Shown in pieces: positions 1-6,519 of a stretch of 9,354 bases of DNA. Position 1 is the first letter of the stretch, and every line of letters starts with the position of its first letter. A model generated the notes under the pieces. The model saw nothing but the letters and a program-made list of their open reading frames with translations, was not told the origin of the DNA and searched no databases. The DNA is from Bacteroidales bacterium UBA3824 (GTDB taxonomy: Bacteria > Bacteroidota > Bacteroidia > Bacteroidales > UBA3824). Both the position numbers and the translations under genes were made by a program. The stretch is taken from the NCBI GenBank assembly GCA_002393195.1, contig DGIK01000155.1, positions 1 through 9,354 on the forward strand, written 5' to 3'.

Positions 1-1024
1 AATCCCCCACCCTCATCCTAATCACCACGGGCAAATGGTCAGAATATCCGCCCGTGTATCGGGGACCGAGATAGGTGCGGAATATCGAGCCGTCTTCGTT
101 TAGCAAAAATTTTTCGTTGAGCGGCGACGCATCGTCAATCGAAAAATGCAGACCCTTGCCTCCGAGCAAATCGCCCGACGCAATCACCTGGTCGAGAAAG
201 TCGCCGTTGCCCTGATACCAATACGACCACAAGCCCTTCTCGCGCCACAAATAGTGCGAAACATTATAAAGGCTGCCAGGCTCCACATTGTCAAGGTCGG
301 TACGCGCCTTCAAAAAATCGTTGACAGACATATTGTCTGGGTTGTCGTTGAAATCGCCAATGCACAAGACCTTGGCGCACTGATTGTTGGCGAAAATAGA
401 ATCTACCTTACGGCGTAGCACCGAGGCGGCACGGCAGCGCAACACATCCGTTGCAGAATATCCGCCATAACGCGACGGCCAATGATTGGCAAATATATGG
501 ATGGTGTCGTCAGAAACCTTGGCGACACCTTTCATATACATAATGTCACGTGTGTGATAAGATGAATCTGCGCCGTCAAATACAATTCTAATCGTCGATG
601 TGTCAATAGGTTGGAAAGTTTCGGGGCGATACGCAATGGCAACATCAATGCCGCGCCGGTCGAGGCTTTCGCGGTGAAATATTTTATAATGCCCACTCCA
701 AAGCGGCGTTTTTGTAATCAAATCGTGGACTACATCACGGTTTTCCACCTCATAAAAGCCAATCACGTCGGGAAAATCGTCAAACGTGGTCGCCGCAAGT
801 ACCTTCCAAAGACTTTTTAATTTTTGATGATAACGATACGAATCCCAATGCCGCTCTCCATCGGGCGTAAATTCGTCGTCGGCTGTGTCGGGGTTGTCGA
901 TGGTATCAAAAAGATTTTCAACGTTATAGGACACCAACACAAAATCACCGTCCCCCGGCACTGAAATTTCCACAAATCCGCAAAATAATATCGCAACAAA
1001 AATTACCACAAAAACTTTTTTCAT
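1..1024 (-). CDS. Exported endonuclease/exonuclease/phosphatase-fold protein, nearly complete (3' end cut)
   Basis: The frame starts at ATG 1024-1022 and stays open for 341 codons to the window edge. The C-terminal signature is already present, so only the stop and perhaps a few residues are missing. The EEP (Exo_endo_phos) fold is recognised from its ordered active-site motifs: VSYNVENLFD (31-40, metal-binding Asn34), GFYEVEN (89-95, Glu92), RGIDVAIAYR (124-133), FANHWPSR (178-185, His181), GDFNDNP (223-229, Asp224/Asn226) and SDHLPV (328-333, Asp329/His330). All the expected catalytic residues are there, so an active metal-dependent phosphodiesterase, phosphatase or nuclease is likely; the substrate cannot be read from sequence. 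Residues 1-20 form a Lys-Lys-hydrophobic signal peptide. Cys15 is preceded by Phe, a poor lipobox, so periplasmic or secreted is likelier than lipoprotein. The gene follows the gldB-like gene across a 147-nt gap filled by a structured repeat; I find no TAnnTTTG box in that gap. Confidence 0.88.
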   Translation of the reverse strand, partial: MKKVFVVIFVAILFCGFVEISVPGDGDFVLVSYNVENLFDTIDNPDTADDEFTPDGERHWDSYRYHQKLKSLWKVLAATTFDDFPDVIGFYEVENRDVVHDLITKTPLWSGHYKIFHRESLDRRGIDVAIAYRPETFQPIDTSTIRIVFDGADSSYHTRDIMYMKGVAKVSDDTIHIFANHWPSRYGGYSATDVLRCRAASVLRRKVDSIFANNQCAKVLCIGDFNDNPDNMSVNDFLKARTDLDNVEPGSLYNVSHYLWREKGLWSYWYQGNGDFLDQVIASGDLLGGKGLHFSIDDASPLNEKFLLNEDGSIFRTYLGPRYTGGYSDHLPVVIRMRVGD

Positions 1025-1037
1025 ATCATCTGTATGC

Positions 1038-1055
1038 CAACGTCTTACGACGTTG
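1038..1055 (-). promoter_or_regulatory. 7-bp hairpin directly upstream of the EEP start codon
   Basis: CAACGTC (1038-1044) and GACGTTG (1049-1055) pair perfectly around a 4-nt loop. On the coding (minus) strand the loop is GTAA, a GNRA-type tetraloop. The hairpin ends 13 nt before the ATG at 1024-1022, so in any transcript entering from upstream it would sit at the ribosome-binding region. No U-run follows it on either strand, so it is not a simple terminator. It is also the left end of the 1038-1167 repeat element. An effect on translation or RNA stability is inference. Confidence 0.5.
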
Positions 1056-1144
1056 AATTTAACATAAATGAAAAGAATTACCATAAATTAAAAGAATTTC
1101 ATTTTTGTATTCTTTTAATTTTTTTCCATTCTTGTAATTTATGG

Positions 1145-1167
1145 TAAAAAATACCGTCGCAAGACGG
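1145..1167 (-). terminator. Intrinsic terminator of the gldB-like gene
   Basis: On the minus strand, 4 nt after the TAG stop, CCGTC pairs with GACGG around TTGC (1167-1154), followed by a T-rich run TATTTTTTA (1153-1145). A GC stem followed at once by a U-run is the standard rho-independent form. The stem is short (5 bp) but entirely regular. It is at the same time the right end of repeat element A. Confidence 0.65.
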
Positions 1168-1171
1168 CAGT

Positions 1172-2182
1172 CTACGGATTGTACCGCGCACGGTTGTAGA
1201 TGGTCTGCAAATCTTCTATCTGCATCAACTGCGGAAGCGTTACGGTGGGATTATTAGCCATAAAAGAACATACTATCCTAAATCCGCAAAACGATGCCAC
1301 GCCGGGCGCAGACTGATTGCCAAATGCATTTGTAAAGGGGCCTTCGCCGGTGAAATTGCGGATTAAGAGAGGATTGATTTCAAATAATATCTTCTTGTCA
1401 ATCAGATAATTCCAAACATTTTCCTCATATTCCACAGCCCAACGATATTGATAATTGGAATATCCCCACAGCAACGAATCGGGCGCGGACGGCATCATCG
1501 ATTTTAGGAAATATTGGATACGTCCCTGATAAAGCATTTCGTTCAAGAGATTTTCGGCGGAGGCGTCGGGCTTCGGATACTTCAACATTGCCAACGTCCT
1601 GAAATAATCCACAGGCATCATCGCCTTTTCCATACGGCGGCGTTTGTAATTCTCAATGCCCAACTGTCCATACGCCGGATAATTGGCGCCAAGGTATTTT
1701 TCGAGGCTGAAAATCATCATTCCATCGCTCGGAAACACCGATTCCTGAAATCCTGAAATCACCGTGTAAACATCCGGCAAGGTGTCTTTTGGGAAATAAT
1801 ACTTGTAATGACGCGCACCATCCTTGTACAATGAGTCTATGTTGGCATCCTTTGGGAACGCCTTTTCGACGTCGCGAAATACATTGTTGAGCCTGCAATA
1901 ACTCACAAAATCGCTGTACTGTGTCATAAAATCTGCGGTCTCGGTTTCTGGCATTCCGAGGATGCCTCGCATGTAGAGTTCCACAAAATCGCCGTACTTT
2001 TGCGTCAATACTGGCAACGCTGAATAAATGCTCTGCGGGCTTATGGTGTCGAAATCAACATCGAAACGCACTACCTTGACATCAGCATCCAAGCCGCCAA
2101 GATCCACTTCAAAATTGGCTGTCTTCCTGCACGACTGCAACACAAGCAGGGCAGCAAATAATATCAAAAGTTTTTTCATCAT
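1172..2182 (-). CDS. gldB: GldB-family (gliding motility-associated) lipoprotein
   Basis: This 336-residue protein begins with a lipoprotein signal: two Met, two Lys, a hydrophobic stretch and the lipobox LQSC with Cys18 as lipidation site. Family features are VVRFDVDF (37-44), a region with MLYQGRIQYFLKSMMP (216-231), PDSLLWGYSNYQ (234-245), a Trp/Glu-rich EYEENVWNYL (251-260), PFTNAF (282-287) and the C-terminal RARYNP (331-336). These match my recollection of GldB, whose Flavobacterium member is a membrane lipoprotein required for gliding. Homologues also occur in non-gliding Bacteroidales, where the role is unclear, so the symbol marks family, not proven gliding. The C-terminal PGVASFCGFRIV region lacks the Gly/Trp-rich pattern I remember for the family. 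The start could equally be the second Met (2179-2177). A promoter-like box lies 20 nt upstream and a terminator 4 nt downstream, so the gene is probably its own unit. Confidence 0.75.
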   Translation of the reverse strand: MMKKLLILFAALLVLQSCRKTANFEVDLGGLDADVKVVRFDVDFDTISPQSIYSALPVLTQKYGDFVELYMRGILGMPETETADFMTQYSDFVSYCRLNNVFRDVEKAFPKDANIDSLYKDGARHYKYYFPKDTLPDVYTVISGFQESVFPSDGMMIFSLEKYLGANYPAYGQLGIENYKRRRMEKAMMPVDYFRTLAMLKYPKPDASAENLLNEMLYQGRIQYFLKSMMPSAPDSLLWGYSNYQYRWAVEYEENVWNYLIDKKILFEINPLLIRNFTGEGPFTNAFGNQSAPGVASFCGFRIVCSFMANNPTVTLPQLMQIEDLQTIYNRARYNP

Positions 2183-2202
2183 TTTAGTTTTTGGTAATGA
2201 CG

Positions 2203-2231
2203 CAAAATTATATAATTTTTTCAGAAATCAA
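2203..2231 (-). promoter_or_regulatory. Putative Bacteroidota-type promoter of the gldB-like gene
   Basis: On the minus strand TAATTTTG (2210-2203) is an exact match to the Bacteroides -7 consensus TAnnTTTG. A TTG (2231-2229) lies 18 nt upstream, close to the usual 19-21 nt spacing of the -33 element. The implied start of transcription leaves a leader of roughly 15 nt before ATG 2182-2180. In AT-rich DNA chance matches are possible, but position and orientation fit. Confidence 0.45.
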
Positions 2232-2270
2232 TATTTTTTTTAAGACTAACAATAATTAATCAAAAACCGC

Positions 2271-2417
2271 GCAAAAAACACCGCGTTAAAAAAACTTAAA
2301 ATTACACTATTTTAAAAAGTTAATTGATTGATTATTAGATAATTAACACTTAAAGCATAGCCTTAAAACTCAGCGAAATCGACGAAAAATCGTGCAATTT
2401 CGCTGAGTTTTAAGTGC
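2271..2417. repeat. 147-bp direct repeat, copy 1 (3' side of the AAA ATPase gene)
   Basis: This stretch aligns without gaps to 3926-4072: 131 of 147 positions are identical by my count, with differences clustered in the AT-rich middle. The first 22 bases and the hairpin portion are the best conserved. With a one-base gap, similarity continues about 10 bases further out (from 2261). Read on the minus strand the repeat begins GCACTTAAAACTC, and its first bases encode the final Thr and the TAA stop of the ATPase gene. The hairpin lies at 2362-2414. No ORF is contained in it. Confidence 0.9.
2362..2414. terminator. Hairpin overlapping the ATPase stop codon; likely bidirectional terminator
   Basis: Positions 2362-2379 and 2397-2414 form an 18-bp perfect inverted repeat around a 17-nt loop. 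The loop contains a further CGA-AAAA-TCG mini-hairpin (2383-2392). The core stem CTCAGCGAAAT is preceded by AAAA and followed by TTTT on either strand, so it could terminate transcription both ways. The TAA stop of the AAA ATPase gene (2412-2410) is inside the right arm, an unusually tight arrangement. The second copy of this hairpin is at 4017-4069. Confidence 0.65.
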
Positions 2418-3870
2418 GGAAAATGTCATCCAAAGTAACAATCCGATTGACAATCGAGGCGTGTTCGCCATTTGCAAGACCCATCGTCGTTATCAACACA
2501 AATTGTATGCTGTGCGTCTTGTCGAACATTTTGGAAGATTGAAACGCCGTTATCTTGTTCAGAAAATTGTCCGCCAATTCCTGCGACACAGAATATTTGA
2601 AGCGAGAAAACTTCATTTCGCAGACATAATCAGTCCTTGCGGCGCGACACTCCAACACCAAATCTATCTGCGCCCCCTTGCCGTCGTCGCCCTTACCCGC
2701 CCAACAATAATTGCGGTCGATGGACGGCAGCCTTAGTGCGTCCTGTATTTGCAGAAGATGTTCCGTACACAGCAATTCAAAACTTTCGCCCGCCCAAGCA
2801 TAAAACGCCGGAGTGCCTTGCAAGGTGTTCCACTGCCCCTGGCTCGGCTGATGTTTGTCGATGAAACGCAGATAAAACAGCGAAAAGAAATCCTTCAACT
2901 GATAGACCGTCTCCACACGCTGTTTGCCATAGCGCGGATATTCGCGGACAATGCCCGACTCCATAAGGTTGGAAAGCAATGCGCTGAGAGTGCCACCGCT
3001 CTTGATTTTGAGCGCGGCGGATATTTCTGATTGTGTCATCCCATAAAACTTGCCACCCAAAGCCTTAACAATATCCATATAACGCTCCTTGCTTGCGTAC
3101 AAGCCCGTATAGACGTCCTTAAATTCTTGATGAATCTGATTGTCGGCGAAAAAAATATTGTCGATATTTTCAGTAATTGTCAAGTTGTTGCGGAGTTTGT
3201 CAAGATAAAAAGGAATGCCGCCGAGAGCCATATACGCGATGCACATTTCGTAACGCGAAAGCCTGAACCCGTTTTTCTTGTAATATTTTTCGCACTCCGC
3301 CAAGGTGAACGGCGCAAGCCTGATGGTCTCGGTCAAGCGTCCGTGCAACCCACCGTAATCGTGGATTACATTGTCAAGCATCCAACTCGTCGCCGAGCCG
3401 CACACCACAAGCACAATATTTCGCTGACTATCCGCCCACGAGTTCCAAAAATAACCGAGTTCCGAAACCATCTCAGCAGACTGAGGTCCCGCAAGCCACG
3501 GCAATTCGTCAATGAAAATCACTTTGCGACGCAAATTGATACTTTTTAATAATTTCTTTAACAACGAAAATGCCTCGCGCCAACACGTAGGACGTGGATT
3601 GTCGGTACTATCGAGCCCCGCATCTATCAACGAATCATAAAAATGGTCGAGTTGCAGGCGGCGATAAGTCTCAAAATTCTTGTTGCCGTCCTTGATGTAC
3701 GTACCCACGGCGGTAAATACTATCTTCTCGCCATATACCTGACTTACAAGAAACGACTTACCAACACGCCTGCGCCCGTATATCGCCGCAAATTCCGACT
3801 TCTTGGACTTGTAAATCCTTTCGAGGATTGCAATCTCCTTGCCCCTGCCTATGATGACCGTGCTTTTCAT
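2410..3870 (-). CDS. AAA ATPase (archaeal-type ATPase_2) with C-terminal DUF234 / PD-(D/E)XK-like domain
   Basis: This 486-residue cytoplasmic protein has the full ATPase_2-DUF234 architecture. The P-loop is YGRRRVGKSF (31-40, Lys38), Walker B is KVIFIDELPWL (116-126, Asp121/Glu122) and a sensor-like strand is VVCGSATSWM (155-164). A winged-helix-like segment follows at about 262-320 (MTQSEISAALKI). The C-terminal region has GESFELLC (361-368), then QIDLVLE (401-407, Asp403) and CEMKFS (417-422, Glu418/Lys420), the D...ExK layout of the PD-(D/E)XK nuclease fold. The start is well fixed: an in-frame TAA lies six codons upstream of ATG 3870-3868. Such ATPases are often multi-copy in Bacteroidota and archaeal genomes and their function is not established; DNA processing, defence or mobile-element upkeep are guesses. 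The gene is bracketed by 147-bp direct repeats and stands between two unrelated functions, which suggests it arrived as a cassette. Confidence 0.88.
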   Translation of the reverse strand: MKSTVIIGRGKEIAILERIYKSKKSEFAAIYGRRRVGKSFLVSQVYGEKIVFTAVGTYIKDGNKNFETYRRLQLDHFYDSLIDAGLDSTDNPRPTCWREAFSLLKKLLKSINLRRKVIFIDELPWLAGPQSAEMVSELGYFWNSWADSQRNIVLVVCGSATSWMLDNVIHDYGGLHGRLTETIRLAPFTLAECEKYYKKNGFRLSRYEMCIAYMALGGIPFYLDKLRNNLTITENIDNIFFADNQIHQEFKDVYTGLYASKERYMDIVKALGGKFYGMTQSEISAALKIKSGGTLSALLSNLMESGIVREYPRYGKQRVETVYQLKDFFSLFYLRFIDKHQPSQGQWNTLQGTPAFYAWAGESFELLCTEHLLQIQDALRLPSIDRNYCWAGKGDDGKGAQIDLVLECRAARTDYVCEMKFSRFKYSVSQELADNFLNKITAFQSSKMFDKTHSIQFVLITTMGLANGEHASIVNRIVTLDDIFRT

Positions 3871-3896
3871 ATTCCCAACATTAAATTATCACGGCT

Positions 3897-3930
3897 CAAA
3901 GTTAATAAAAATCCTACAAAAACACGCAAA
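3897..3930 (-). promoter_or_regulatory. Putative promoter of the AAA ATPase gene, with its -33 box in the repeat
   Basis: On the minus strand TAACTTTG (3904-3897) matches the Bacteroides -7 consensus TAnnTTTG exactly. A TTTG (3930-3927) lies 22 nt upstream, slightly beyond the usual 19-21. That TTTG is within the last bases of repeat copy 2, so the repeat may supply part of the promoter. The implied leader is about 20 nt before ATG 3870. The spacing makes the -33 assignment less sure than the -7. Confidence 0.45.
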
Positions 3931-4072
3931 AAACACCGCGTTAAAAATTCTTAAAAATGCACTATTTTTAAAAGTTAATTAATTGATTATTAAACAGTTA
4001 ACTATAAATACATAGCCTTAAAACTCAGCGAAATTGACGAAAAATCGGGCAATTTCGCTGAGTTTTAAGTGC
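3926..4072. repeat. 147-bp direct repeat, copy 2 (between permease 2 and the AAA ATPase gene)
   Basis: This is the partner of 2271-2417, in the same orientation and at an offset of exactly 1655 bp. It starts 7 bp from the TAG stop of permease 2 (4082-4080) and ends 55 bp before the ATPase start codon. The hairpin end (4017-4069) faces the permease gene. The AT-rich end faces the ATPase gene and overlaps its probable -33 box. Sixteen substitutions separate the copies and there are no indels within the 147 bp, so duplication was neither immediate nor ancient. Confidence 0.9.
4017..4069. terminator. 20-bp hairpin after permease 2; likely bidirectional terminator
   Basis: Positions 4017-4036 and 4050-4069 form a 20-bp perfect inverted repeat with a 13-nt loop that contains CGA-AAAA-TCG (4038-4047). 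The minus-strand transcript of the permease operon would meet it about 11 nt after the stop. The CTCAGCGAAATTG stem has an A4 tract before and a T4 tract after it on both strands. The corresponding hairpin in copy 1 has 18 perfect pairs because of a C-A mismatch at 2380/2396. Confidence 0.7.
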
Positions 4073-4079
4073 TAATCCC

Positions 4080-6482
4080 CTACTCATTCTTCAACGTCTT
4101 CACCGGATTTTCGTTGGCTGCCTTGAAACTTGCGGCGGTTACTACGAGGGCGGTTACTGCCATTGCGATAAGGACGCTGAGGATGAATATCCAGACGTTG
4201 ATGGCGTAATGGTAGGCGAAGCCGCTGAAATATTTCTGAACCAAGAGGAAGGCTATCGGGATGGAGACGGCAGAGCATACGGCGGTGATTTTGAGGAATT
4301 TGACATTGAACATCGATAGAATTTCCATTATCGTGGCACCATTGACGCGGCGGATGCCAATCTCCTTGCGGCGGCGTTCGGTCTCAAAATAAACTATGCC
4401 AAATATGCCCATCACCGAAATCAAAATCGCAATCACGGCAAAGAGTGTTACCATTTGGGTGAGATTGGTCTCCTGGGTGTAGTTGGAACTCAAAACTTCA
4501 TTTTGGAAGGTCTTTACGGGATTGCCGATGGACGGAAATTCGGGGTCAACTTTGGCGAGGGCGTCTTCGATGAAATCCATAGTTTTTTTGACGTCCGCGC
4601 CGTCGGCTATGCGGATGTAGAGGTGCACCAAGGTTGCATAATCGGGAGTATTCTGTCCCGGTATAAAAAATACGAGCGGCGACACTTCGTACTGCAACGG
4701 CTTGAATTTGAAATCCTTGCAGAATCCCACAATCTCGCACATCACCATATCGGATGCGCTCAGGAAACGATGTTCGAGAGTGATGCCAAACTTTTGGCGG
4801 GCGGTTTCGTTGAAGATATACACGCCATCCTTCGCCTTGTGGTCGGAAGGTTGGAAGTCGCGCCCCTCCACAATATCCACGTCCATAAACTTGAAGAAAT
4901 TGTCAGCCACAAAAACCATATCGACGGCTAAATTCTCCCCTTCGCCGTTCTCGCTAACGAGGGGCATACTTACATTGTGCCTCATACGCGCTATCAACTC
5001 GCCGTGAGTCCAAGTGATGTCGATGATGTCGGGATTTTGGAGGAGGAGAGAGCGCACCTCGTCACGTCTTTCGGAGATTTTTTGATCGGTCTGCACACTA
5101 AGGAGATTATGACGATTGAATCCGAGGTCGGTGCTGTTGATGTAGTCGATATTGCGATGTATGAACAACGACACAATAATCAACACCGTGGACGCCGTAA
5201 TCTGAAATCCTATCAGAATATACCTCAACAATGAATCGTGGGATTCGGTAATATTGCCTTTGAGGGCGAGCGCGGGCGGAATGCTCGTGATGTGGAGCGC
5301 GGGATAGATGCTCACGGCAATTGCAGTAATTAGCGGCAGCAAAATACTGATGATGAGTATCTTATGATTGGGATACACCACAGTATCCATATCCACAGCG
5401 TCGCCTACAAGCGTGGGCGCGAGGGCGTGTACAAGCACGTATGCCAACACCATCGAAATGAGCGTGAATGTAAGCGACTCGCCCACAAGAATCATCACGA
5501 GATTGGCGCGGCTACTGCCGAGTATCTTCCTGGTATTGATGCTCTTGATGCGCTGCGGCACACGGGCAAAGAAGAAATTTACATAGTTGATGTAGGCAAT
5601 CAAAATAATCACGATTGCAAGTATCAGGAGCGTATAAACCACTTTGGGGTTGGCGGGCTCGTGAAAACCGTTGATTTCCGCACCCAAATGGATTTTGTCC
5701 AACGGGATGAATTTTGGGTTGATTTGCGAGAAAACTTCGGCGACAACTAAATCCAAAGAGTCTTTCGGCGTTTGTCCGTCCATCTCTACCATTTCCTTGA
5801 TGATTCGGCACGCAACATCCTTGGCAACAGCCTCATCGATTGGAGCATTGGTTCTGTAATAATACGCCGTAATGCTCCAACCGCCGTTGTCGATATACTC
5901 ATTGCCAATGCAGCGGAATCCGCCAAACGGATGCAACTCGGTATTGTTGGCAATGTCGTATATCGCCACGACCTCCACTTCATTGGGCAAATTGAGGTCG
6001 TATTTGAGCATATCGCCAACGTGGATGCCAAATCTGTCGGCGTCGCGGCGGCTAATGATTATCTTAGAATCGTCGATGAACCGCGTTGTGTCGCCATCTA
6101 CAATCTTGATGTCCAACGTATTGATAAGTCCCTTACTGATTTTGCCGGTGCGGATGTCGAGTTTGTTGTATTCGCCGTTGCGGTTGGCGTACATTGCCCA
6201 CATATCCCACGGATGCAGGCAACCATAACTCTCCACCATCGGCATCTCACGCCCAACGGTTTCGCCCATAGGACGCGAAATGATGTTGTCGCGAGTGCCG
6301 TCGCCCTTCCAAGCAAACGTCAGATTATAAACATTTCCGCAGTCCTTGATGCTGTGATTGTAATTCAGGTCAAAATCCACCACAGCCATTATCACATAAA
6401 AAGCCGCCACTGCGATTGCTATTCCGCAGATGTTCAACAGCGACGGCACTGTGAATATGTGTTTCAGTTTAAAGAGTTTCAT
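4080..6482 (-). CDS. FtsX/MacB-type ABC transporter permease (second of a tandem pair)
   Basis: This 800-residue inner-membrane protein has the duplicated Bacteroidota FtsX/MacB plan. TM1 is at about 16-36 (VPSLLNICGIAIAVAAFYVI). A large periplasmic domain (37-280) follows, then the first FtsX core with TM2-TM4 at about 282-303, 329-356 and 374-396, including RVPQRIKSINTRKILGSS (308-325). TM5 is at 419-441. A second periplasmic domain precedes the second FtsX core with TM6-TM8 at about 674-698, 726-748 and 763-784, including TERRRKEIGIRRVNGA (701-716). The C-terminus ENPVKTLKNE is typical of the family. It closely parallels the upstream permease in length, motif order and sequence, so the two arose by tandem duplication. 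The start lies 37 nt after the upstream stop, which points to one transcript. It should couple ATP hydrolysis by the partner ABC subunit to export or lipid/lipoprotein handling; the substrate is unknown. Confidence 0.9.
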   Translation of the reverse strand: MKLFKLKHIFTVPSLLNICGIAIAVAAFYVIMAVVDFDLNYNHSIKDCGNVYNLTFAWKGDGTRDNIISRPMGETVGREMPMVESYGCLHPWDMWAMYANRNGEYNKLDIRTGKISKGLINTLDIKIVDGDTTRFIDDSKIIISRRDADRFGIHVGDMLKYDLNLPNEVEVVAIYDIANNTELHPFGGFRCIGNEYIDNGGWSITAYYYRTNAPIDEAVAKDVACRIIKEMVEMDGQTPKDSLDLVVAEVFSQINPKFIPLDKIHLGAEINGFHEPANPKVVYTLLILAIVIILIAYINYVNFFFARVPQRIKSINTRKILGSSRANLVMILVGESLTFTLISMVLAYVLVHALAPTLVGDAVDMDTVVYPNHKILIISILLPLITAIAVSIYPALHITSIPPALALKGNITESHDSLLRYILIGFQITASTVLIIVSLFIHRNIDYINSTDLGFNRHNLLSVQTDQKISERRDEVRSLLLQNPDIIDITWTHGELIARMRHNVSMPLVSENGEGENLAVDMVFVADNFFKFMDVDIVEGRDFQPSDHKAKDGVYIFNETARQKFGITLEHRFLSASDMVMCEIVGFCKDFKFKPLQYEVSPLVFFIPGQNTPDYATLVHLYIRIADGADVKKTMDFIEDALAKVDPEFPSIGNPVKTFQNEVLSSNYTQETNLTQMVTLFAVIAILISVMGIFGIVYFETERRRKEIGIRRVNGATIMEILSMFNVKFLKITAVCSAVSIPIAFLLVQKYFSGFAYHYAINVWIFILSVLIAMAVTALVVTAASFKAANENPVKTLKNE

Positions 6483-6519
6483 AGCAATAATTTGTTGATT
6501 TAGTGATTTTTCCTCTCTC

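Larger units (their letters stand above)
1038..1167. repeat. Palindromic intergenic element A (hairpin - AT-rich core - hairpin), 130 bp
   Basis: A left hairpin (CAACGTC-TTAC-GACGTTG, 1038-1055) and a right hairpin (CCGTC-GCAA-GACGG, 1154-1167) bound an AT-rich core. The two ends are inverted relatives: the left reads CGTCTTACGACG and the right, reverse-complemented, CGTCTTGCGACG. The core holds a perfect 13-bp inverted repeat (1078-1090 with 1135-1147) and an overlapping perfect 12-bp inverted repeat (1086-1097 with 1109-1120). AAAAGAATT recurs with 19-bp spacing (1071, 1090) and ATTCTT likewise on the other side (1109, 1128). A second element of the same design lies at 8935-9081. It carries no ORF, so it is a non-coding, possibly MITE- or REP-like sequence; how it would be mobilised is unknown. 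Confidence 0.75.

Noticed and set aside
980..982. Lipoprotein cleavage site at Cys15 of the EEP protein
   Set aside because: The residue before the Cys is Phe, with no small residue at -1, so the lipobox rule is not met; an ordinary signal peptide is likelier.
1078..1147. Invertible promoter switch upstream of the EEP gene, flanked by 13-bp inverted repeats
   Set aside because: The segment between the arms is only 44 bp and is itself largely palindromic. Inversion would hardly change it, it has no clear promoter box, and no invertase gene is nearby.
3926..4072. Composite insertion sequence or transposon around the ATPase gene
   Set aside because: The flanking copies are direct, encode no transposase, and I cannot see convincing target-site duplications just outside them, so I call them only repeats.
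5772..6503. Long open frame on the plus strand (243 codons) inside the permease 2 region
   Set aside because: It runs antisense to a permease with clear domain structure and its translation shows no recognisable motif, so it is a frame shadow. The same holds for 3031-3549, 6904-7524 and 8416-8973 on the plus strand.
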